From IMG/VR virus record IMGVR_UViG_3300042465_002155, positions 1-31,794 of that record: a DNA stretch of 31,794 nt. One strand, 5' to 3'. Both the position numbers and the translations under genes were made by a program. Position 1 is the stretch's first letter. Every line of letters begins with the position of its first letter. The notes below the pieces were generated by a model. It saw only the letters and a program-made list of their open reading frames with translations, was not told the origin of the DNA and searched no databases. The DNA is from a virus. Of the stretch, positions 7,491 to 15,174 are shown in pieces.

Positions 7491-10015
7491 GGTTTGCTTT
7501 CAAGTTGAGCCACACGGGCGCGGAGGGATTGGAGTTCTTTGACCAGCAGCGGCACCAGCTTGGAGTAGTCCACTGCCATCATCTCGTCGGGGTCGGCCGG
7601 TGCGTGTACGGCCTCTGGAGCCACGGTGAAAAGCTCTTGGGCGACAAAGCCGTAACGCTGGTGTGAGCCGTCAGATTTCCAATCGAACTGGCGGACTTGG
7701 ATGGCGTCGATCAGGGCAGATGCTGGTGCTGCGTCTTGGATGTTTTCTTTGAGGCGTTGGTCAGAGCTTGTGTTGTAAAGAACACCAGTTGTGCCGTCTT
7801 GGGTAATGGAGCCGATGACGGTGGCGTTGTACAGATACTCCGCGTATTGGCTCCCGCTGGCCGTGCCGGTCGGGTGACCTGTTTGCATTCTTTGTACGGA
7901 ACTTTCACCCGGGCCAATAAAAGCAAAGCCGACTGTGGGGGTAGATGTTGTTGTGCCAATCAGCAGAGTGTTACCCGCCGTCAGCGTCATTGCTTGGGTA
8001 AAGGTAATGGCGTTGCCTGCTGTGCCGGAGGCTGCCTGAAACCAAGCAAACGACGCGTCTGTGTTTGCGGAAAACTTGCTTGCTTCGTCAGTGGATTTAT
8101 AAATCCAAGTTGAACCAGTAGAGTTGTAGGCGTTAAATCCAAAAACCCCTGCGCCACTAGTATCCATCCCGACATAGGGAAAAGTAAAATCAATGGCGCG
8201 TGATGAAGGACTAAACCAAGCACTAGGAGCAACCCCTAAGCCTAGGTTGCCGGAGGAGTCGAGCACCAAAGGGATAGTACTTGAGGTTGCATTTACAAAG
8301 CTAAGATTGTTTGTGCCGTAAGTGCCGATGCGCCAGTCTTGACCAGTTGTATTGTCATTTACAAACCGAACGTACGCAAACTGAGCAGACGTTGTTCCGT
8401 TGCCTGCACGAATAATAACGGAAGCCGCATGGCTTGTCCCGGTTGTTCTAAAAGTTCCAGCCATGTCGCCGGTTCCTAATACATCCAGTTTTGCACTCGG
8501 CGAACTCGTCCCAATACCCAGCCCTGTGCTGGTCAGAGTCATGGTGTCTACTTGCGAACCGTTTCTAAAGTAATGCGTGTTGGCATCGTAGTAATTGTTT
8601 GATCCAGACAAGCCAACATATAGAGTTGCTATGTTTGGCGCTGCGCCAGAAACCACGCCAAGTTTGCCAAGGGGACTTGTCGTCCCAATACCCAGCCCTG
8701 TGCTGGTGAGGCGCATTTGTTCGGTGCCGCTTATTGCATACCCCAAATAAGAGCCACTAAACCACAGAGGTGTAAACGCATTTCCAGCATCATTCACGCC
8801 AAGCATCTGAATGCCTGTTGCGTCCAATGGAGATGTTTGGAACGTGGCGTTTACGTTTGTGCCACTGCGCAATTTTGTGATTGATGTGTTTGAGGTAAAA
8901 GTTGTCCCATCAAACGTCAGCGCAGACCCCGTGGTCAGCACCTTAGAGCCATCGAGGTAAGCCACGCCGTTGGCTGTGCCGCCTGAGAGGGTTACGCCAC
9001 CAGTTGCGCTTAGGGTGCCGGTGACTGCTAGGCCGGTGGAGGTGAATTGCGCTACGGTAGCTGATCCCGTTTCATAAAAGATTGCAAGTCCTGCATTGGA
9101 CGCGCCGGGTGAGCCACCAACTAAACTCCAAGTCTGTCCGCCACTTCCACTATTAACAAACTTCAGGCGAAGATTGCCTTGATCGTTATTTGATAAATTA
9201 AGAACAGAAGACCCTGCTCCGCCCGTAGTCAACTGAGTTAAACCACTCGCCGTCAGCGTAGTAAAAGCCCCCGTCGTAGGCGTTGTAGCCCCCACAGTGC
9301 CGTTAATGTTGATGGAGGCTGTGCCGGTCAGGTTTGTCACCGTGCCTGAAGAGGGGGTGCCTAGAGCGCCGCCGTTGACTACAAACGCCCCGGCAGTGCC
9401 TGTATTGACCCCTAGAGCCGTGACTACACCTGTGCCAGTGGTTGTGGTGCTTGGAGCCGCACCAGCCCCGCCGCCGATGACCAAGGCGCTTGCTGCAAGT
9501 GCAGCGGATGATGCCAATGTGCCCGTAGCGGTGTAGGCTAGGACACCACCGGATGTGCCTGATGACAAGCCTGTGCCGCCGTTGGCTACGGGGAGAATAC
9601 CCGTAGTGGAGGTCACGGATGCCGTTACGAAATCAGCGCCGTCCCAGACTACAAAGGCTGCTGTGCCAGCAACAATGGTTACACCTGTGGTGGGGCCAAC
9701 CCCGACAATTTTGATGCTCTGGGAACTGCTGGTTTTGTTGATGACAATGTAGGATTTACTCTGCGCCGGGACGGTGATGGTGCGGGTAACTGTACCGCCT
9801 GCTGTCCACAGGATAATTGCCTGTCGAGCTTGGTTTGCTGCCAGTGTGGTCGTTGTTAGCGTTACATCAGAGTCTGACGAAAGGGTGGTTGTCCCGGCAA
9901 CGGCTGTATCCAGCAGAGCGGTTATAGATACATTGACTGTATCGCCCCATGTGCCAGATAGTTCCCCGGTGACCGGGAGCGCCAAACCAAGAAGTGATGT
10001 TGCTGCTGTTGCCAT
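7487..10015 (-). CDS. Tail fibre with S74 self-cleaving chaperone
   Basis: This 842-residue trimeric adhesin begins with a phage-attachment region (MATAATSLLGLALPVTGELS, GTWGDTVNVSITALLDTAVA). A long Thr/Gly/Ser-rich shaft follows, with repeated strands such as TSTGLGIGTTSP at about 435, 495 and 550. The last 94 residues are an intramolecular chaperone of the peptidase S74 family. SSDQRLKENI holds the catalytic S751 and K756 five residues apart, followed by RYGFVAQEL and VDYSKLVPLLVKELQ. The chaperone trimerises the fibre and then cuts itself off. An AGGAG site precedes the ATG. This is probably the main host-range determinant. Confidence 0.93.
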   Translation of the reverse strand: MATAATSLLGLALPVTGELSGTWGDTVNVSITALLDTAVAGTTTLSSDSDVTLTTTTLAANQARQAIILWTAGGTVTRTITVPAQSKSYIVINKTSSSQSIKIVGVGPTTGVTIVAGTAAFVVWDGADFVTASVTSTTGILPVANGGTGLSSGTSGGVLAYTATGTLASSAALAASALVIGGGAGAAPSTTTTGTGVVTALGVNTGTAGAFVVNGGALGTPSSGTVTNLTGTASININGTVGATTPTTGAFTTLTASGLTQLTTGGAGSSVLNLSNNDQGNLRLKFVNSGSGGQTWSLVGGSPGASNAGLAIFYETGSATVAQFTSTGLAVTGTLSATGGVTLSGGTANGVAYLDGSKVLTTGSALTFDGTTFTSNTSITKLRSGTNVNATFQTSPLDATGIQMLGVNDAGNAFTPLWFSGSYLGYAISGTEQMRLTSTGLGIGTTSPLGKLGVVSGAAPNIATLYVGLSGSNNYYDANTHYFRNGSQVDTMTLTSTGLGIGTSSPSAKLDVLGTGDMAGTFRTTGTSHAASVIIRAGNGTTSAQFAYVRFVNDNTTGQDWRIGTYGTNNLSFVNATSSTIPLVLDSSGNLGLGVAPSAWFSPSSRAIDFTFPYVGMDTSGAGVFGFNAYNSTGSTWIYKSTDEASKFSANTDASFAWFQAASGTAGNAITFTQAMTLTAGNTLLIGTTTSTPTVGFAFIGPGESSVQRMQTGHPTGTASGSQYAEYLYNATVIGSITQDGTTGVLYNTSSDQRLKENIQDAAPASALIDAIQVRQFDWKSDGSHQRYGFVAQELFTVAPEAVHAPADPDEMMAVDYSKLVPLLVKELQSLRARVAQLESKP

Positions 10016-10024
10016 TAAATTCTC

Positions 10025-10804
10025 CTACGTTGCAATATTTTGCCAAGTGGGTGTCTGCGGATTCGCTATTACACCCCATGCGGGTGTTTGTGCATCTGCC
10101 ACCAAGCCCCATGCAGGGGTTTGCGAAGCTTCTATCACCCCCCATGCAGGAGCTTGTGCATCTGCTACCAAGCCCCATGCGGGGGTTTGCGAATCATCAA
10201 TCACACTCCAAAAAGCAATTCCAAAACTTTCTACTGCGCCTGTTGCCACCACACCTGTTAAAGCAAGTGAGTGGCTAGGTGCTACTGACCCCACCGCCCC
10301 GGATACCGCTACCCCTGTTAGGGCTGGGGAGTGTGCTACTCCCAGTGTTCCTACCGCACCCGCAGACGCTACACCTGTCAGGGCTACCGAGAAGCTGGGA
10401 GCCACCGTCCCAACAAACCCACTGGCAAATGTCCCTGTCTCTACTAAAATATATGACGGTACTACCGTCCCTACCGCGCCTGCTGCCGCTACACCAGACA
10501 GGGCTACCGAAGTGCCTACTGCAACTGTCCCAACGGCCCCTGTTGCTGCGTTTCCGGTCAGGGGCATTGTTATGCCTATACCAACTGACCCTACCGCTCC
10601 TACCGCCGCTACGCCCGTTATGGCACTGGCGGTGCTTGCCACAACTGTTCCAACTGCCCCAGATGTCACCACACCTGTTAGAGCTACCTCAACACTTACC
10701 GCAACTGCCCCAACGGCTCCCGTTGCCGCATTGCCCGTGATAGCTAGTTGGCCGCCACCCCAGACACTGCTACCCCATGTGCCGTCACCCCAGCCAAGTG
10801 ACAT
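10025..10804 (-). CDS. Repeat-rich Gly/Ala/Val structural protein
   Basis: This 259-residue protein has an opening of Trp-Gly turns (MSLGWGDGTWGSSVWGGG), then nine contiguous 20-residue repeats (residues 21-200). Their consensus is ALTGVAATGAVGTVxxSxSx. A C-terminal block of five 11-residue repeats (205-259) follows, with consensus AQTPAWGVIxx. The regular alternation of small hydrophobic and Gly residues suggests a beta-solenoid or fibrous rod, as in phage fibre or head-spike proteins. It lies between the paired fibre-type genes and the main fibre. The start is coupled to the upstream stop four bases away, with no strong ribosome binding site. Family unnamed to me; a virion fibre is the best guess. 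Confidence 0.8.
   Translation of the reverse strand: MSLGWGDGTWGSSVWGGGQLAITGNAATGAVGAVAVSVEVALTGVVTSGAVGTVVASTASAITGVAAVGAVGSVGIGITMPLTGNAATGAVGTVAVGTSVALSGVAAAGAVGTVVPSYILVETGTFASGFVGTVAPSFSVALTGVASAGAVGTLGVAHSPALTGVAVSGAVGSVAPSHSLALTGVVATGAVESFGIAFWSVIDDSQTPAWGLVADAQAPAWGVIEASQTPAWGLVADAQTPAWGVIANPQTPTWQNIAT
10028..10192. repeat. Five 33-bp coding repeats
   Basis: Five head-to-tail 33-bp units encode the undecapeptide SQTPAWGLVAD or AQTPAWGVIEA. Alternate units resemble each other most, giving a 66-bp higher-order period and suggesting growth by duplication of pairs. Confidence 0.85.
10205..10744. repeat. Nine 60-bp coding repeats
   Basis: Nine head-to-tail units of exactly 60 bp encode the 20-residue motif around LTGVAATGAVG. 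Units have diverged at the protein level but keep length and the Thr-Gly and Gly-Ala-Val-Gly positions, so selection preserves the periodic fold. Confidence 0.85.
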
Positions 10805-10808
10805 GACA

Positions 10809-11309
10809 TCAGGTTGTTGACAACCGCAGAAGCGCTGTGGTCGTTGAGCTAGTCGGCATGGTCAGCGTAAAAACACCCGCCGTAATCGTCTGGCTGCTGA
10901 AGGTGTGGACACTGACCGCTGTGTCGCCCTGCGTATCGTTGTAGACCAGCACTGCATCAAAGGCAGCGAAAGTTACGGGTGTTGCACTTGCCCCATAGAC
11001 AATGCTTGCCGAAGGTGTCCAGTACCCCACACCCGCAGTGGGTGAAGCATTGGTTGCTACCGGCACATTGGCATTGGTGATAACTTCCCCACCCGCTGTG
11101 TAGTTGGCTGAAGAGACTTCATTGGATGCGCTGTACGCCGTTGTTGAGGCGTTGATTGTGGCTCCGACAAGGTACAGAGCAGCTTTAAACGTGTCTTTGG
11201 TAGGAGCGGTCAAGCTAGTCCTGCTGGTCAGCGTGATGGTTCCGAATTGGTGACCGCCATTGAGCAACTGGCCCAAGAAGGAGGTACACATGCTCTGGGT
11301 GTTCGCCAT
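10809..11309 (-). CDS. Beta-rich virion protein, paralogue of 11498-11914
   Basis: This 166-residue protein has a short N-terminal helix (SMCTSFLGQLLNGGHQFG), then strands rich in Thr/Ser/Ala, ending TLTMPTSSTTTALLRLSTT. The same plan and several motifs recur in the product of 11498-11914: SF-x-QLL, DTF-x-x-ALY, TAYSAS-x-E, YTAGG, VxxTMP, TALLRL. The two are diverged tandem paralogues. Proteins of this type are common in environmental podovirus-like phages next to fibre genes and are assumed to be minor capsid or fibre components. Function not established. Confidence 0.8.
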   Translation of the reverse strand: MANTQSMCTSFLGQLLNGGHQFGTITLTSRTSLTAPTKDTFKAALYLVGATINASTTAYSASNEVSSANYTAGGEVITNANVPVATNASPTAGVGYWTPSASIVYGASATPVTFAAFDAVLVYNDTQGDTAVSVHTFSSQTITAGVFTLTMPTSSTTTALLRLSTT

Positions 11310-11312
11310 AAT

Positions 11313-11501
11313 TTATCCTAGTGAAGCTGCTTCAAGACCTGCAAACATGGACTTTTTCAGAGCTACATGTGCAGAACGGTGTACCAATTCGCCATCCAAC
11401 CAGTACTCAACCCATGTCGTGGTTTCGTTGTCGTTGTCTACGGTTCCTTCCCGCTTGTCCAGCAGGGCTTCGTCCATCAGACCTTTGGTCGTTGTGATCA
11501 T
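11313..11501 (-). CDS. Small acidic phage protein
   Basis: This 62-residue protein lies between the two paralogous fibre-type genes. Its ATG overlaps the upstream stop as ATGA, and four bases separate its end from the next start. Sequence features are a charged N-terminus (MDEALLDKREGTVDNDNETT), then WVEYWLDGELVHRSAHVALKKSM, which could form a small beta hairpin plus helix. No recognised family. The tight coupling argues that it is real. Confidence 0.72.
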   Translation of the reverse strand: MITTTKGLMDEALLDKREGTVDNDNETTTWVEYWLDGELVHRSAHVALKKSMFAGLEAASLG

Positions 11502-11914
11502 GGTAGCCTTATCAGTGCAGTGGTGGCGGAGTTAGCTGGCATGACAACTGTAAAGGGAGATGTTGTGGTTTTATCCGCGCCAAAGTCCAATACTGCCACC
11601 GATTTGTTACTCTTGGATGCATTGTAAATCAGTGCCCCCCGTGCTGTAAACGCGCCGGTAGTCCAGACAACATTGCTAAAATTTACAAAAGCAGTGGTGT
11701 CAGTGACACTGACCGAGATGCCGGTCATCACCTGACCCGCAGCGGTATAGCCTGTACCTGTAATCTCCCCCGTTGCTGTATAAACGGTGGTAGCTGCCCC
11801 TATATCGGCGTTGGCTGTGTACAGCGCCATATAAAAGGTGTCTGTGTCGAAATCGTGTACCGCCTTTAGCAGTTGCTGCTTGAAGGATGTGGTCAGGGTT
11901 TGGGCGATGCTCAT
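11498..11914 (-). CDS. Beta-rich virion protein, paralogue of 10809-11309
   Basis: This 138-residue protein opens MSIAQTLTTSFKQQLLKAVH with DFDTDTFYMALYTANADIG after it. It continues with TVYTATGEITGTGYTAAGQV, ALIYNASKSNKSVAVLDFG and the closing FTVVMPANSATTALIRL. Its paralogue two genes downstream keeps the same order of motifs with about 28 extra residues in loops. The fold is probably a small beta sandwich used on the virion surface. The ATG overlaps the adaptor stop as ATGA. Role inferred from position only. Confidence 0.8.
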   Translation of the reverse strand: MSIAQTLTTSFKQQLLKAVHDFDTDTFYMALYTANADIGAATTVYTATGEITGTGYTAAGQVMTGISVSVTDTTAFVNFSNVVWTTGAFTARGALIYNASKSNKSVAVLDFGADKTTTSPFTVVMPANSATTALIRLP

Positions 11915-12573
11915 GTTACTGGCACCCTAGCCTGCCCACTGCGGTACGCGTCTTGACGCTCAAGCCCGTCACCCAGACGTTTGAGTTGCCCCATTGCTTC
12001 TTTGTACTTGCCGTCATACAGGGCGATCATGTCCGTCTCACCCTTCATGTAGGTGTAAGCTTCAACCAGTGTCCCGTACAAAAGGGCAGGGTCGTAGTTG
12101 TCACTGAGCCACGTAGTCGACGCGGTAACGATGGACTCAGGATAGTAATAGTAGTGAAGCTCCATGCTGTAGGCAGCGTCTGGAGTAGGGCCGATGATGA
12201 ACGTGAGTTCTGTCGTAATCACACTGGAAGCTACGGCGGGGCCAAACAGGGCGTAGTACTTGGGCGACCCCGTGGATGTTGGCTTGGGGTACGCTTCTCG
12301 GATGAAGTTTACGTCCTTGTTCAACAGGTATGAGTACGCCCCCGTAGCCGGGTCTATTGCCGCCAAAGAGTAGGAAGACAGAAAGTCATCCGGGCAGGCC
12401 AGATACTTGTTACTCGCCGTTGTGATGCCCGTCACATTCTTACGCAGTGCTGGAATCTGTACGGTGTTGTAAATGCGTTTCTCTGCCTGCGTGATGAACA
12501 GGTTCATGTCCACCGTAGGAAAGGTGTTCTCCGTGTAGGAGGAGACCGCAGAAACCAACGCCGCGTAGTTCAT
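11911..12573 (-). CDS. Head-tail adaptor protein (SU10-adaptor-like)
   Basis: This 220-residue mainly helical protein has the opening MNYAALVSAVSSYTENTFP, then MNLFITQAEKRIYNTVQIPA and CPDDFLSSYSLAAIDP. These segments match the adaptor proteins that dock on the portal ring of podovirus-like phages; the name of the Pfam family (SU10 adaptor) is from memory. The C-terminal third (LLYGTLVEAYTYMKGETDMI and a long helix to DGLERQDAY) is typical of the portal-facing helices. It follows the connector cluster and overlaps the upstream stop as ATGA. Some related phages annotate it simply as a structural protein. Confidence 0.72.
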   Translation of the reverse strand: MNYAALVSAVSSYTENTFPTVDMNLFITQAEKRIYNTVQIPALRKNVTGITTASNKYLACPDDFLSSYSLAAIDPATGAYSYLLNKDVNFIREAYPKPTSTGSPKYYALFGPAVASSVITTELTFIIGPTPDAAYSMELHYYYYPESIVTASTTWLSDNYDPALLYGTLVEAYTYMKGETDMIALYDGKYKEAMGQLKRLGDGLERQDAYRSGQARVPVT

Positions 12574-12806
12574 GCCATCGGGCCTCGTGCGGTGGTGCCT
12601 TTAGTGGCTGCGCCATTGCCGCGAGTCACAATACCCGATGTCTTTACACCGGGTTGCTCTTGGTTGGTGATGCGCCCAATCGAAGCACGAGCATTGTTCA
12701 ACATGCTCATGTCTTTGCCCTTGCCGGGGTTCGCTTCCACAGTCACGGCTTTGCCAGACATGGTGTGGGGTTTGGCGTAGGCTGCTGCCTGTTTGTTGTT
12801 GATCAT
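12570..12806 (-). CDS. Small basic protein, virion region
   Basis: This 78-residue, Lys/Ala/Gly-rich and probably disordered protein has a conserved-looking core MLNNARASIGRITNQEQPGV and a C-terminal Gly/Thr tail. A near-consensus GGAGG lies five bases before the ATG. It is one of several small basic proteins in this block, perhaps a DNA-compacting or head-completion factor; function unknown. Confidence 0.75.
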   Translation of the reverse strand: MINNKQAAAYAKPHTMSGKAVTVEANPGKGKDMSMLNNARASIGRITNQEQPGVKTSGIVTRGNGAATKGTTARGPMA

Positions 12807-12807
12807 C

Positions 12808-12996
12808 TTAGCCTCCGCGACCAGACTTCTGGTTCATCACTTTAGCCATGCCACGACCGTACTTCATCATGTCCATGTCCGTTTTGCCGCCTTTGGCAAA
12901 CTTGGTTGGGGTTTTGCCGGGATGTAGCCGCTTCTCGTGCTTGTGCACGGCCCCGGCCACCATCTTTTTGTCCTGCTTCATGTCTGCCTTGTCCAT
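12808..12996 (-). CDS. Small Lys-rich protein with KFAKGG tag
   Basis: This 62-residue very basic protein contains KKMVAGAVHKHEKRLHPGKT, then TKFAKGGKTDMDMMKYGRGM, ending SGRGG. The segment VHKHEKRLHPGKTPTKFAKGG recurs in many environmental phages in my memory. The F-A-K-G-G motif is shared with other small proteins here. A clear AGGAG site precedes the ATG. Likely a packaged or DNA-associated peptide; function unknown. Confidence 0.75.
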   Translation of the reverse strand: MDKADMKQDKKMVAGAVHKHEKRLHPGKTPTKFAKGGKTDMDMMKYGRGMAKVMNQKSGRGG

Positions 12997-13004
12997 ATCA
13001 ACTC

Positions 13005-13388
13005 CTAGGTTACTGTAACTGAGCCAAGTTCTAATTCTGCCACCAAATAGTTGGGTGTCAGTCCGTCATCGTTGGCCCTAGACCCGCCTACCGGGTTCCA
13101 GTTCCACTGAAATATCCTGCTGCCTTCACCCGGATTCCCGTCTGCCAGCAAGCCAGAAACCACATAGCTCAAGTCCCGGCGTGGATCACGCAAACCCTGT
13201 GGGTCGTCTACCGGGTACATCCCCAACTGCAACTGCGGCTGATCTGGTGTCCAGCAGGTTGGGCACACCAGCAAGTTGTACGTTTTGGTCTTGACAACTT
13301 CCTTCTTCAGTTCCTTCAGCTTGTAGCGAAACCCACAGCGGTCACATTCCGCTATCGCATTCTTACCTGATGCAAACCTATTGCCCAT
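13005..13388 (-). CDS. Zinc-ribbon head/tail-joining region protein
   Basis: This 127-residue protein has an N-terminal zinc ribbon: C15-x2-C18 (AECDRCGFRYKL) and C42-x2-C45 (LVCPTCWTPDQPQ). A segment with YPVDDPQGLRDPRRDLSY follows, and then a beta-rich C-terminus ending in VAELELGSVTVT. Zinc ribbon proteins of this type are common beside gp4/gp11-like connectors in podovirus-like phages, but no role is proven to my knowledge. The start lies two bases after the connector stop (TAATCATG) and lacks a clear ribosome binding site, so it probably depends on coupling. Confidence 0.8.
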   Translation of the reverse strand: MGNRFASGKNAIAECDRCGFRYKLKELKKEVVKTKTYNLLVCPTCWTPDQPQLQLGMYPVDDPQGLRDPRRDLSYVVSGLLADGNPGEGSRIFQWNWNPVGGSRANDDGLTPNYLVAELELGSVTVT

Positions 13389-13390
13389 GA

Positions 13391-14308
13391 TTACATAAAC
13401 TGCTGTCTTGGTACAAAGCGCACCGCTGCTTTTTCCCGGTCTTCATCCTGCGCCAACTGCCACGCTTCGTCGTATTGTGCCTTCAAAACCTGTAGCCGTT
13501 CCATGCCATTGGGCAGCTTGAGCGCCAAGTAGTAGGCCAACCCGGCTGCTACGCAGGGTATAAAGCGAAACGGAACATCCATCGTGTCCGAGCCGTCCCC
13601 GGCATTCTGGTTCCTGCGCAGCCGCCAGTACACGAAGGTGTAGGTCTGGGAGCCATCAGGAGTGGGCCAGACGGTGATTGCAGGGGGGTTTGATACATAC
13701 ACCGCTGTGGTGGTCGTATGCGTTGCTGCGGTGGTGTTTGCCTGCCCTCTGGCGCACGCCGTCAGTACATTGCCCACGATGTAGCCGTAGTAGATGATCT
13801 CGTTGTCCACCTTGATGTACCCGGCAGCAGCAAGCCCCACGACAGAACTCAGGGTGATGGTGGTGGCGGTGGCCGTCACGGCCCCGTTGAGGGTCAGCGT
13901 TGTGGCTGAAGTCTGGCCTGAGTTGCGCTGCACCATGACCTGAATAGGTCTGGCTTGGGTCAGTTTGTTGGGCAGCGTGGCGTAGGTGCTGACACTGATG
14001 CGGGTGATGGTCAGGTCGGCTTGGTTGGAGGTCGAGTTGGCGCTTGTGCGGATGACATGCTCAAGCAAGTCCACGGTATCCACCGGCAGCGCGTAGGTGT
14101 TCAGCCCCTGCGTCAAGGTGAACGACCCTTGTTCAATCGTCCACATGTTGATGCCACGGTTGGCCCAGTCAGCAAACATGATGTTGAGAGACCGCCGCGC
14201 TGTACGCATGTCATACCCGGAGCGAAGCTCAGAACCCGCACGTTCAAATGCGTCTTCTATGACTTCACTCAAGTCCATGTCAAAGTTAGCAACGCCTGAA
14301 GTTGTCAT
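13391..14308 (-). CDS. Head-to-tail connector (P22 gp4 / T7 gp11-like)
   Basis: This 305-residue protein has the helical N-terminus of connectors (VIEDAFERAGSELRSGYDMR, TARRSLNIMFADWANRGINM) and a beta stretch (SFTLTQGLNTYALPVDTVDL). The C-terminus, VPFRFIPCVAAGLAYYLALK followed by YDEAWQLAQDEDREKA, is typical of proteins that extend the portal channel. Between about residues 133 and 206 sits an inserted Ig-like domain (TTITLSSVVGLAAAGYIKVD then ARGQANTTAATHTTTT) of the kind that decorates many phage structural proteins. The start overlaps the previous stop as TAATG with AGGA eight bases upstream. Its position between capsid and adaptor supports the assignment. Confidence 0.78.
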   Translation of the reverse strand: MTTSGVANFDMDLSEVIEDAFERAGSELRSGYDMRTARRSLNIMFADWANRGINMWTIEQGSFTLTQGLNTYALPVDTVDLLEHVIRTSANSTSNQADLTITRISVSTYATLPNKLTQARPIQVMVQRNSGQTSATTLTLNGAVTATATTITLSSVVGLAAAGYIKVDNEIIYYGYIVGNVLTACARGQANTTAATHTTTTAVYVSNPPAITVWPTPDGSQTYTFVYWRLRRNQNAGDGSDTMDVPFRFIPCVAAGLAYYLALKLPNGMERLQVLKAQYDEAWQLAQDEDREKAAVRFVPRQQFM

Positions 14309-14541
14309 TATCTGAATCCTGCGGTTTTCTTGGCAATTGCTTTAGGTTGCGCTACGAACTGTTTCCCACTGGCTTTGCCTGCCCTCTTGGCTCTGGTTGT
14401 CGCAGCGTATTCGGCAGGGCTCAGGCTTTTGATAGCCGCTTCAGGCAAATACCGTTCCCCCGTCTTGGAAGACGGTTTACCAGACTTGGTGCGCCATTTT
14501 TGGTCGCCCCAGTCCTTGAGGGATTGCTGTGGAGCTTTCAA
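14308..14541 (-). CDS. Small basic virion-region protein (SLKDW family)
   Basis: This 77-residue Lys/Ala-rich protein has QSLKDWGDQKWRTKSGKPSS, then KTGERYLPEAAIKSLSPAEY and AATTRAKRAGKASGKQFVAQ. This combination is a familiar conserved pattern in cyanophage and other environmental phage genomes; I recall it under a DUF label but the number is uncertain. The start is TTG at 14541, overlapping the upstream stop (TTGA), with GGAGG nine bases before. Probably DNA- or head-associated; function unknown. Confidence 0.8.
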   Translation of the reverse strand: MKAPQQSLKDWGDQKWRTKSGKPSSKTGERYLPEAAIKSLSPAEYAATTRAKRAGKASGKQFVAQPKAIAKKTAGFR

Positions 14542-14825
14542 TCTCGGTAGCCTCCGCCTGCTTTTTTATAACGCTGCGCTACCATCTGTGCTTTTCTCGC
14601 GCTCCAAAGTCCTGCTCCAGTGCCTGCGGTGGCTTCTGCCTTTACGGCGTTGAAGATGCGTTTACGCAGACCCGGTTTGGTGTAATTGCCCGCCTCATTG
14701 ACCTTCGACTTCACCTCCCCACCCTCGGCATACTGCGTGAAGTCCGTGTCGTCACGGCGCTTCTTGCGCTTGCCGGTGGGCATCTTGCTGGGGTCAATGG
14801 CCCCCATGCCACGGGAGGCTCTCAT
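14538..14825 (-). CDS. Small basic virion-region protein (WSARKAQ family)
   Basis: This 95-residue basic protein runs MRASRGMGAIDPSKMPTGKR, then RRDDTDFTQYAEGGEVKSKV, NYTKPGLRKRIFNAVKAEAT and LWSARKAQMVAQRYKKAGGG. The NYTKP and WSARKAQ segments with the closing GGGYR are a conserved pair in many phages, possibly the DUF5872 family (from memory). It carries the Y-A-E-G-G tag also seen in neighbours. It abuts the upstream stop and overlaps the next gene by four bases. Function unknown. Confidence 0.8.
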   Translation of the reverse strand: MRASRGMGAIDPSKMPTGKRKKRRDDTDFTQYAEGGEVKSKVNEAGNYTKPGLRKRIFNAVKAEATAGTGAGLWSARKAQMVAQRYKKAGGGYRD

Positions 14826-15164
14826 TTAGCACATCCGTCCACGGGTTTTACCGCGCTGGGCAATCCCGTCTGCACGAGACGAAACGGAACCACCTTTGGC
14901 GTATTTTTTACTGTCTTGGGCGTCTTCTAAAGAGTCGAGTCCAATGGCAACACGCCCCAGTTTTTTGGCTTCAGCATACCCTCGGCCTTCCCGCGTCTCT
15001 TTTGTAACCCGAGGATTGTCTTTGTCCACAAGCCCCGAGTTGTACAACGCTTGATCGGCAGCTTTGCCAACGGCTGTACCGCCCAAAATTGCAACACGTG
15101 CGGGGTATGACAAGACTTTTTCAGTCGTTGTCATCTTGCGTTTTTTCTCTGTTTCATCGCCCAT
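14826..15164 (-). CDS. Small basic protein with C-terminal RADGxAxxGKT tag
   Basis: This 112-residue protein has an Ala-rich middle (VLSYPARVAILGGTAVGKAA) and the YAEAKKLGRVAIG segment. The C-terminal tail KKYAKGGSVSSRADGIAQRG continues into KTRGRMC. The tail closely resembles the tail of the next protein downstream of the holin-like gene (15175-15510), including the terminal Cys. An AGGAG site lies in front of the ATG. I recognise no enzymatic domain. Its place among head-completion genes suggests a virion or internal protein. Confidence 0.75.
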   Translation of the reverse strand: MGDETEKKRKMTTTEKVLSYPARVAILGGTAVGKAADQALYNSGLVDKDNPRVTKETREGRGYAEAKKLGRVAIGLDSLEDAQDSKKYAKGGSVSSRADGIAQRGKTRGRMC

Positions 15165-15174
15165 AGTGTTCTCC

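Noticed and set aside
9774-10820. A 348-codon plus-strand ORF opposite the repeat-protein gene
   Set aside because: It is the antisense of in-frame 60-bp repeats, which keep the opposite strand open by composition. The minus-strand protein has the gene-like repeats and neighbours.
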